From positions 556,032 through 620,031 of the forward strand of contig NZ_CP043006.1 of the NCBI RefSeq assembly GCF_008086345.1: a stretch of DNA of 64,000 bases. Reading direction: 5' to 3'. The notes under the pieces were generated by a model. The model made no database searches and was not told the DNA's origin. It saw nothing but the letters and a program-made list of their open reading frames with translations. This DNA comes from Chitinophaga sp. XS-30. Its GTDB lineage: Bacteria > Bacteroidota > Bacteroidia > Chitinophagales > Chitinophagaceae. Of this stretch, positions 27,987 through 33,856 are shown piece by piece. Both the position numbers and the translations under genes were made by a program. The number at the start of each line of letters is the position of its first letter. The stretch's first letter is position 1.

Positions 27987-28052
27987 GTAGCAAACCCGTA
28001 GCAAACCCGTAGCATACCCATAGTATATCCATGGCATACCCGGGTCATACCC
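27987..28052. repeat. Six tandem 11-bp repeats
   Basis: Six consecutive 11-base units with consensus (G/A)T(A/G)GCATACCC: two identical GTAGCAAACCC copies, then GTAGCATACCC, ATAGTATATCC, ATGGCATACCC and GGGTCATACCC. They lie between two divergent genes, about 115 bp from the hypothetical gene start and about 96 bp from the acyltransferase start. Eleven bases is about one helical turn, so all units face the same side of the DNA, which suits cooperative protein binding; replication slippage is the simpler alternative. Confidence 0.8.
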
Positions 28053-28148
28053 ATGGTTAAAGCGCATGAACTCTCCGGAAAACTGCCTGCCCGCTATTAA
28101 TAAATCCGAATTATCCTTAGCTTTAACCATAAACCCGAGCCTTACTAT

Positions 28149-29267
28149 ATGAACCAAAATCAACGCTTCCTTTCCCTCGATGTTTTCCGGGGCCTTACCG
28201 TTGCTTGCATGATTCTCGTGAACACGCCCGGTAGCTGGACCTATGTATGGGCGCCCTTGCGCCATGCCGGATGGCACGGCTGTACGCCCACCGACCTTGT
28301 ATTCCCCTTCTTCCTGTTTGCCGTGGGCAATGCCATGAGCTTTGCCATGAAGAAGTTCAATACCATGAGCAATGCCCAGGTATTGGGGAAGATCTTCAAA
28401 CGCACCGCCCTGATCTTTGTGATCGGCTTCGTGCTTTCCTGGTTCCCTTTCGTGAAATACGATAACGGCAGCCTGGTGTTCAAAAGCCTGGAAAGCCTCC
28501 GCATCCTGGGGGTACTGCAGCGCATTGCCCTGTGCTACGGCATAGGCGCCCTGCTGATCCATTTCCTGAAGCCCAAAGGGGCCCTGATCGCTACGGCGGT
28601 GTTGTTATTAGGATACTGGGCGGTATTATGGGCCTTCGGCGGCAGCGACCCCTACAGCCTGGAAGGGCATATCGGCCTGCAGGTGGATAAAATGATATTG
28701 GGCGAGAGCCATATGTACCACGGCGAAGGCATCGCATTCGACCCGGAAGGACTGCTGAGCACCCTGCCTGCGGTGGGCAATGTGGTGCTGGGTTACTGGG
28801 TGGGCTGGTTCGTGCAGCGCAATATGCATTCCCCCACCATGCTCATGCGGCTGGTAGCAGGTGGCAGCATTCTCGTGGCAACGGCTATCGTCTGGGGCAT
28901 CGCCTTCCCGATCAACAAAAAGATCTGGACCAGCTCCTATACCCTCTACACCGTAGGCATTGCCACATTACTGCTGGCGATTTTTATTTATTTTATCGAG
29001 ATGAGAAAAGTGCGCGCCGGCACTTACTTCTTCGAAGTGTTCGGCAAGAACCCGCTGTTCATTTACGTGATGTCCGGCGTGGTAGTGAAGTTATACGGAC
29101 TGATCATTATCGGCGATCAGAATTTCTATGGATGGCTGTACACGCATGTATTCCAGGCCGCATTCGGCGATTACCCCGGCTCTTTCCTGTTCGGGATATT
29201 CCATGTGCTGCTGCTCTGGCTTCTGGGTGTGTGGATGGATAAAAAGAAGATCTATATCCGGGTGTAG
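28149..29267 (+). CDS. HGSNAT/NagX-like membrane acyltransferase (DUF5009)
   Basis: 372 residues with about ten membrane helices. The N-terminus RFLSLDVFRGLTVACMILVN is the hallmark of the heparan-alpha-glucosaminide N-acetyltransferase/NagX family; CTPTDLVFPFFLFAVGNAMS and FFEVFGKNPLFIYVMSGVVV are other conserved segments. Family members acetylate amino sugars across a membrane or are found in GlcNAc-use clusters (NagX); substrate here is unknown. It stands alone, with divergent repeats upstream and a strong terminator 17 bp downstream. No sugar-catabolism genes adjoin it. Confidence 0.87.
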   Translation: MNQNQRFLSLDVFRGLTVACMILVNTPGSWTYVWAPLRHAGWHGCTPTDLVFPFFLFAVGNAMSFAMKKFNTMSNAQVLGKIFKRTALIFVIGFVLSWFPFVKYDNGSLVFKSLESLRILGVLQRIALCYGIGALLIHFLKPKGALIATAVLLLGYWAVLWAFGGSDPYSLEGHIGLQVDKMILGESHMYHGEGIAFDPEGLLSTLPAVGNVVLGYWVGWFVQRNMHSPTMLMRLVAGGSILVATAIVWGIAFPINKKIWTSSYTLYTVGIATLLLAIFIYFIEMRKVRAGTYFFEVFGKNPLFIYVMSGVVVKLYGLIIIGDQNFYGWLYTHVFQAAFGDYPGSFLFGIFHVLLLWLLGVWMDKKKIYIRV

Positions 29268-29284
29268 ATACCCGTTTTATACAG

Positions 29285-29324
29285 AGCGGGGGCTGTCCAC
29301 ATTCTGGACAGCCCCCGCTTTTTT
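29285..29324 (+). terminator. Intrinsic terminator
   Basis: A 15-base perfect stem (AGCGGGGGCTGTCCA paired with TGGACAGCCCCCGCT) with a five-base loop and a T run at 29319-29324. It terminates the acyltransferase gene. Confidence 0.92.
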
Positions 29325-29402
29325 ATCCAGGATCCGATAGAGCCGCCGTTGGTGTGCTTTCCGGCACCACATACTTGCCTGGCATAAGCGCGGCTCCTGC
29401 CC

Positions 29403-30812
29403 CTAATCTTCCCGCGGCCCTCCGTCAGCCATCCGCACGATCTTCGGGTAGAACCGGCCGACAATATCCACCAGCGCGGTCTGCGCTTTCATCACGGTGG
29501 CAATGTCCTTATACGCGCCCGGCGCTTCGTCCAGTCCGCCGCCCACCAGCGTTACCCCATGCTCTTTCAGCAGCCTGGTCAGCTCATGCCTGGTGAACGA
29601 CTGGTTCGCCTTTGCCCGGCTCATCTGCCTTCCCGCACCGTGGGACGCGCTATCCAGCGATGCGGCTGCGCCCCGCCCCCTGACGATGAAGCCCGGTGCG
29701 GTCATAGAGCCGGGAATCACGCCCAGCACGCCTTTACCGGCCGGCGTAGCGCCTTTCCGGTGAACGATCACCTCCTCGCCCTGATGGGTCTCTTTCCACG
29801 CGAAGTTATGGTGGTTCTCCACCCTCGCCAGCAATTGTCCCCCTACGGCTTTGATCAACCGTTTATGAATGTGATGGTGACAGGCGGAGGCATAATCTCC
29901 GGCCAGGTTCATGGCCAGCCAGTATTCCTGCCCTTCTTCACTGTCCATCTCCAGCCAGGCGAGATGCTGGACTTCCCGCGGCAACGGCGTGATCTCCCGC
30001 GCCACTTTGGTGTAATGCCCTGCGATCTGTGCCCCCAGGCCCCGGGAACCGGAATGCGACAGCAAAGCGGTGTACAGCCCGGGAGCGAGCGACCATTCGT
30101 TATCCGCATCCAGGATGTCTGCCAGTCCCCATTCCACAAAATGGTTGCCGGAACCGGAAGTGCTCAGCTGGTCCGCAGCCTTTTGCTGCAGATGTTTCAG
30201 CAGGCTGATCTCCCCGAAGGCCGGATGCTCCAGCACTTCATCTTCCAGCCGCGGTTTCCATCCCGCTCCTGCGCCGAATACCGTACCGGCGATCAGCTCC
30301 CGTTTAAAAGAGGAGGCCCGCTTTTCGAGCTGCTCATGCGGGATATCCAAAATGCTCAGGCACATCCTGCAGCCGATATCTACCCCCACGCCGTAGGGGA
30401 TCACGGCATTTTTCACCGCCAGCACACCGCCGATAGGCAGGCCGTAGCCATGATGGGCATCCGGCATCAGCGCCCCGCCGGCGGTTACCGGCAGGCGCAT
30501 GGCGTAGTCCATCTGGCTGATGGCGCCTTCGTCAATAAATTCCCGTCCGTACACGGCATAGTCTGCCGGTGCTTCGTTCAGCGGGATATCCGTTATCTCC
30601 TCTACGATCAGCTTTTCCGCGATCTTTCCGAGGTGTTCGTCTGCTCTGTATGCTTCCGGCTCCTGCAGCACTTGCTGCAGCAGGTCCAGCGCATCTTCCT
30701 GTGAATGATGTTTATAGTGCTGCTCCATCACGGTGATGGCCACACTGATGACCGGGGACTCCGGGAACCCGATGTTCCGGAGGTCTTTACCCCGCAATTT
30801 TAATTTTGCCAT
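29403..30812 (-). CDS. rtcB: RtcB family RNA ligase
   Basis: 469 residues. RtcB joins RNA 2',3'-cyclic phosphate or 3'-phosphate ends to 5'-OH ends using GTP and Mn. Conserved elements: MPDAHHGYGLPIGGVLA, GVGVDIGCRMCL (metal-binding Cys and His region), GSGNHFVEWG, SHSGSRGLG, and SASHGAGRQMSR, which carries the histidine that becomes guanylylated. No RtcA cyclase gene is adjacent. It starts 29 bp after a 66-residue ORF on the same strand, with which it is probably cotranscribed. In bacteria RtcB acts in repair of cleaved RNAs such as tRNA or rRNA. Confidence 0.93.
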   Translation of the reverse strand: MAKLKLRGKDLRNIGFPESPVISVAITVMEQHYKHHSQEDALDLLQQVLQEPEAYRADEHLGKIAEKLIVEEITDIPLNEAPADYAVYGREFIDEGAISQMDYAMRLPVTAGGALMPDAHHGYGLPIGGVLAVKNAVIPYGVGVDIGCRMCLSILDIPHEQLEKRASSFKRELIAGTVFGAGAGWKPRLEDEVLEHPAFGEISLLKHLQQKAADQLSTSGSGNHFVEWGLADILDADNEWSLAPGLYTALLSHSGSRGLGAQIAGHYTKVAREITPLPREVQHLAWLEMDSEEGQEYWLAMNLAGDYASACHHHIHKRLIKAVGGQLLARVENHHNFAWKETHQGEEVIVHRKGATPAGKGVLGVIPGSMTAPGFIVRGRGAAASLDSASHGAGRQMSRAKANQSFTRHELTRLLKEHGVTLVGGGLDEAPGAYKDIATVMKAQTALVDIVGRFYPKIVRMADGGPRED

Positions 30813-30841
30813 GTTTGTTGTATCAGCCGGCTGATATCATG

Positions 30842-31042
30842 TCAGCCGGTATTCTTCTTCAAATACTGTTCCTTTCTGTGCTGCTCTTTCTGCGGCCCTG
30901 TGGTATGGGACAGGAGCGCCAGCAGCAGTTTGCCGCCATTGTTGTCGTACTGTCCGTCGTACCGCACGTTATAGATGGTGGACAGTGCCGCGAGGCGGCC
31001 TTTGCGGGTATCGATGTATGCGGTTTTTCTTTTCCTCTTCAT
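30842..31042 (-). CDS. Small basic hypothetical protein upstream of rtcB
   Basis: 66 residues from the ATG at 31042 (68 from the ATG at 31048). It is highly basic, opening KRKRKTAYIDTRKGRLAAL and ending in KKNTG. Codon use is clearly coding (GGC, CTG, CGC and C-ending codons like its neighbours), so I take it as real despite its size. No family recognised. Being 29 bp upstream of rtcB on the same strand suggests shared transcription; a small basic RNA- or ribosome-binding protein is conceivable but not supported by a motif. Confidence 0.55.
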   Translation of the reverse strand: MKRKRKTAYIDTRKGRLAALSTIYNVRYDGQYDNNGGKLLLALLSHTTGPQKEQHRKEQYLKKNTG

Positions 31043-31072
31043 ATTCATTCGTTTTTGGGAACAGGGCGATTG

Positions 31073-31097
31073 AAAAAGCCCGGCTTACACAGCCGGG
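31073..31097 (-). terminator. Intrinsic terminator (minus strand)
   Basis: On the minus strand, GCCCGGCT and AGCCGGGC form an eight-base stem with a five-base loop, followed by TTTTT (A run at 31073-31077). It lies 32 bp past the restored DinB-like stop and 31 bp before the small basic ORF. Confidence 0.8.
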
Positions 31098-31128
31098 CCT
31101 ATAACCTGTTCGTGTAAATCATTTGTTT

Positions 31129-31696
31129 TTATATCAGCACGCCGCTTTCCTCATATTGCTCGCGCAGCTCCAGCATTTGTGACTGGTGGCGGGCGATGTG
31201 CCGGGTGAGGAAATAGATGTATTGATAGATATCCAGTTTTCCGAGATCGTTCACGGGTCATCTCCGTTTTCACCAACCGGCCTTCCCCATTTTTGAGCAG
31301 GCTGAGGTTGTACATGCATTGTGCGAACTGTTGCTTGAGCAATGCCCTCACTTCGGCCATATCTCTGATACCGCTGGGTTCCAGGTGATCCGGGTTTACC
31401 CATCCGAAGGATTTGCTGCTCACGGTCTCTATCTGCCGGAACTTTTCTTCATAGTCATGCGGGGCCATCAGGATGAGGCCGTCCAGCTTCCGCGCCAGCG
31501 CCCTGCGGGTGCTTTTATTGATGATGAGCAAGAGGAAGTAGTTGGTCAGGCTAATGTGTTCCAATACCTCGCGAATGTTCCATTGTTCCGGTGACGGTTT
31601 GAAATGCAGCAGATCCTCATCCGCCTGGAACCAGCGGTCCAGTTCCCGGAAGTTGTTTATCAGGGCCTCTCTTACAAATTGTACTACGTTTCTCAT
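31129..31696 (-). pseudogene. DinB/DUF664-like protein, frameshifted
   Basis: The frame from the ATG at 31696 encodes a four-helix DinB-superfamily protein: NNFRELDRWFQADEDLLHFK, PSPEQWNIREVLEHISLTNY with the metal-site His, and GWVNPDHLEP. After KTEMT the frame turns into an unrelated Pro/Arg/His-rich tail that stops at 31151. In the other frame the expected last helix continues as VNDLGKLDIYQYIYFLTRHI and ends in SGVLI at 31129-31131, with the third metal His. The switch lies at GGG 31255-31257 (CCC on the coding strand); removing one base restores about 188 residues. DinB-like proteins are often thiol-dependent metalloenzymes of unknown substrate. It could be a true lesion or a sequence error in a homopolymer. 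Confidence 0.8.
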
Positions 31697-31701
31697 TGTA
31701 C

Positions 31702-31875
31702 TTGTTTTTGGGGCAATCACTTTCTCACAAAAAAGCGGTTACCATGTTTATATATAGATGTTCGTATTGTCCTTTTTTCCTGCAATCGCCTTCTCAAAGA
31801 AGGTTGCTATGTTCTGTTCCTATTGTCCTTCTCCTCCAATCTCCAACTCTAAAGCGGTTACCATGTTATATACTA
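31702..31875. repeat. Three degenerate 56-65 bp direct repeats
   Basis: Copies start near 31702, 31767 and 31823. The shared core is TTGTCCT..., then CAATC, then CTC and AGCGGTTACCATGTT; the 15-base block AGCGGTTACCATGTT is exact in the first and third copies and altered to AGAAGGTTGCTATGTT in the second. They sit upstream of the DinB-like gene (minus strand) and downstream of a terminator. None holds a convincing ORF. They look like decaying duplications of a leader or terminator unit. Confidence 0.6.
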
Positions 31876-31904
31876 ATCATATTCTCCGTTTTCCACAGGC
31901 CCAT

Positions 31905-31938
31905 AAAAAAGCCCGGTGCGCTTTGCTGCGGACCGGGC
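31905..31938 (-). terminator. Intrinsic terminator (minus strand)
   Basis: Stem GCCCGGT (31911-31917) with ACCGGGC (31932-31938), a 14-base loop with its own partial pairing, and a run of six T on the minus strand (31905-31910). It follows the stop of the 35-residue ORF by 27 bp. Confidence 0.7.
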
Positions 31939-31964
31939 CATATAACGTTAAACTTCCGTTTACA

Positions 31965-32072
31965 TCATAACATACCTTCTCCGCCGGGACTGTATCGCAT
32001 ACACCTTTCCCCTGGCGCTTTTGCCATGCTTAGCTTCTCTACAGATACTATGTTTGTCAGTTCCTTCTTCAT
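31965..32072 (-). CDS. Orphan 35-residue peptide ORF between terminators
   Basis: Starts ATGAAGAAGGAACTG at 32072 and ends at TGA (31965-31967). The peptide opens MKKELTNIVSVEKLSMAKAP and ends with a Gly-rich segment containing a single Cys (ERCMRYSPGGEGML). It fills the space between two minus-strand terminators (32087-32115 and 31905-31938), the layout of a tiny free-standing or read-through gene. The Lys-rich start and Gly/Cys-containing end recall small secreted or modified peptides, but no modification or export genes are adjacent and no family is recognised. It may be a chance ORF. Confidence 0.35.
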   Translation of the reverse strand: MKKELTNIVSVEKLSMAKAPGERCMRYSPGGEGML

Positions 32073-32086
32073 TACATCACTAAAAC

Positions 32087-32115
32087 AAAAAAGGCCCCGC
32101 AGTTGCTGCGGGACC
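32087..32115 (-). terminator. Intrinsic terminator (minus strand)
   Basis: Stem CCCGCAG / CTGCGGG with a TTG loop, partly extended by flanking GG/CC, followed on the minus strand by a run of T (A run 32087-32092). It lies 27 bp after the 21-residue ORF and 15 bp before the 35-residue ORF. Confidence 0.8.
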
Positions 32116-32141
32116 TCTGTTATATCTTCGGATAACTTCTG

Positions 32142-32207
32142 TTAATTCCTGTTATAACTGCCCGCAATCAGCCTCTCCGCCTGCTTTTGCATGCGTGTTG
32201 AGACCAT
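32142..32207 (-). CDS. Tiny ORF (21 residues) after a promoter-like sequence
   Basis: ATG at 32207, stop TAA at 32142-32144. The peptide is MVSTRMQKQAERLIAGSYNR plus Asn. It is the first ORF after the promoter-like sequence at 32261-32292 and ends just before a terminator, like a leader peptide. A longer frame from 32342 exists but is low-complexity. Coding status is uncertain. Confidence 0.2.
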   Translation of the reverse strand: MVSTRMQKQAERLIAGSYNRN

Positions 32208-32260
32208 TACCTTAAAAATACAATTGCGTGACACTGCTTTCAGTTTTGTTTTATCTAATG

Positions 32261-32292
32261 CAAAAGTAAAGAGTATTTTTCTTCTGTCACAA
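32261..32292 (-). promoter_or_regulatory. Candidate promoter (minus strand)
   Basis: Reading the minus strand, TACTTTTG (32268 to 32261) matches TAnnTTTG, with TTG 21 bases upstream (32292 to 32290). It would start transcription near 32254 toward the tiny ORFs, the repeats and possibly the DinB-like gene. Confidence 0.4.
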
Positions 32293-32342
32293 TTTTTTTG
32301 ATTAAAAAATTGTTTCTTCTGCATTTTTTTTATAAACCGCAT

Positions 32343-32724
32343 TCGTCATGTCAAAATGAAGCATCCGGTCCTGTAAACAGTATTCGTCAGTAGTATGATT
32401 CCCCATAACATATAGCAGTGGTATTATTCCCCCGTTTGCCTGAATTGAATCATTCACATTATGCTGGCGGCATTCCTTTCATGCCTTCGCAACCGCGTCC
32501 TATACCTGCAAAGTTCATTCCATTTACCGCCCATCCATTACCTTTCCCGCTGAATACTACCACTTTAACTTTTATCTAACGGCGGCTGTTAAATCTCCCG
32601 AAGCGGCGGCGCTACCGGACGGCCACACTGGATACAACATTTCTATTACATGCCTGACAGCCTCAGGCCCCACCGTCGCAAGCACTTACCCGCCTCCCGG
32701 CTAACGACAATCCTGTACATCTCC
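32343..32724. other. Intergenic region, nothing definite
   Basis: 382 bp between the minus-strand tiny-ORF region and the end of the radical SAM gene. No hairpin terminator for the radical SAM gene was found. A 34-codon minus-strand ORF (32302-32406) overlaps its right part, with no coding evidence beyond an open frame. Confidence 0.4.
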
Positions 32725-33807
32725 CTAAAACAATCTCAACTGGCTCTGCGGCCGCTGGAACAGGCTGGTATTGAACTCGAACCGCTCCTGGTTAAGCCCC
32801 AGCCGCTTCGCCTGCACCCTGAACTGCTGCCTGATCAGGTCGGCAAAGTTACCATCGCCCCGCATACGCCGCCCGAAATCGCTGTCATTCACCTGCCCGC
32901 CATGGAGGCTCTCGATCATATGCCACACCTTATCCGCCCGGTCAGGAAAATTCTTGTATAACCAGTCGTTGAAAATGATCTTCACGGCATCGTTCAGCCG
33001 TACCACCGTGTACCCGGCCTGCTTCGCCCCATGCTCCGCCGCGGCCTCCAGTAACCGCGGTATCTCGTGATCGTTCAGCCCCGGAATGATCGGCGCCGTC
33101 ATTACCCCCACGGGAATACCCAGCTCGCTCAGGTCCTTCAGCACCCGCAACCGCTGCACCGCCGTAGCAGTACGCGGCTCCATTTTCTGCCGCAGGTCTT
33201 CCTGCAACGTGGTGATGGACACAAATACACAGACCAGGTTATGCTCCGCCATCTTCTGCAGGATATATTTATCGCGCAGCACCAGCGCATTCTTTGTGAT
33301 AATGCCCACCGGCTGCCGGTACTCCCAGGCCACTTCCAGCAACTGACGTGTCAGCCACATCTTCCGCTCCAAAGGCTGGTAACAGTCCGTATTGCCCGAA
33401 AGGGAAATAGGCTTCGGCACCCATTTTTTATTTTCCAGGAACTTGCGCAGCAGATCCGGCGCATTCTGCTTCGCCACGATCTTCCGCTCAAAATCAAGCC
33501 CCGCACTGAACCCCCAATATTGATGAGAGTTCCGGGCATAACAATAAATGCAGCCATGCTCACAACCCTGGTAAGGGTTCATGGAATACCACATGCCTAC
33601 ATCGGGACTATCTACCTTGTTGACCAGCGTTTTGGCGCGCTCTTCGAAGATCTGTGTTGGGGTGTCCGCCTGCCACCATTCATCTATCCCCTCGATATGC
33701 TCCTGCGCATATTCCTGCGCCAGGTACCTGTTCTTCGGGTTAACCTGGGCGCCTCTGCCTTTATAGTAAGGGTTCTCTTGCGGTGCATCGGAAAATGGGA
33801 TGGTCAT
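32725..33807 (-). CDS. PA0069 family radical SAM protein
   Basis: 360 residues from the ATG at 33807 (a GTG at 33813 would add two). The radical SAM cluster motif CxxxCxxC is CEHGCIYCYAR with Cys82, Cys86 and Cys89; GMWYSMNPYQGCEHGC and KPISLSGNTDCYQPLE are typical of the PA0069/Rv2578c group, related to spore photoproduct lyase. The [4Fe-4S] cluster would make a 5'-deoxyadenosyl radical; the substrate is not known. The protein ends exactly in QLRLF, matching the QLxLF pentapeptide that bacterial proteins use to bind the beta sliding clamp, which hints at work on DNA. A 34-bp inverted repeat lies just upstream of the start. The MutS-like gene precedes it on the same strand, 50 bp away. Confidence 0.88.
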   Translation of the reverse strand: MTIPFSDAPQENPYYKGRGAQVNPKNRYLAQEYAQEHIEGIDEWWQADTPTQIFEERAKTLVNKVDSPDVGMWYSMNPYQGCEHGCIYCYARNSHQYWGFSAGLDFERKIVAKQNAPDLLRKFLENKKWVPKPISLSGNTDCYQPLERKMWLTRQLLEVAWEYRQPVGIITKNALVLRDKYILQKMAEHNLVCVFVSITTLQEDLRQKMEPRTATAVQRLRVLKDLSELGIPVGVMTAPIIPGLNDHEIPRLLEAAAEHGAKQAGYTVVRLNDAVKIIFNDWLYKNFPDRADKVWHMIESLHGGQVNDSDFGRRMRGDGNFADLIRQQFRVQAKRLGLNQERFEFNTSLFQRPQSQLRLF

Positions 33808-33812
33808 CTGCA

Positions 33813-33846
33813 CTAATAATTTTAGTAAAAATACTAAATTTATTAG
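33813..33846. promoter_or_regulatory. 34-bp inverted repeat, probable operator
   Basis: CTAATAA-T-TTTAGTA, four A, TACTAAA-T-TTATTAG: two 15-base arms with one internal mismatch around a four-base spacer. It sits between the MutS-like stop (33857) and the radical SAM start (33807). It could be an AT-rich hairpin, but there is no GC stem or distinct T tract, so a repressor operator for the radical SAM gene is the better reading. Confidence 0.6.
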
Positions 33847-33856
33847 CTTTAAAAAA

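Noticed and set aside
29559..30704. Long plus-strand frame opposite rtcB (381 residues)
   Set aside because: It is the antisense shadow of rtcB; its protein has no family pattern and high Arg/His/Gln content, as expected from the reverse of a GC-rich gene.
32142..32342. 66-residue minus-strand frame as a gene
   Set aside because: Lysine/asparagine-rich low-complexity sequence that spans a promoter-like element; only the last 21 codons are plausible.
33813..33846. Intrinsic terminator of the MutS-like gene
   Set aside because: The stem is almost pure A/T and there is no GC core or separate T run, so an operator is more likely than a terminator.
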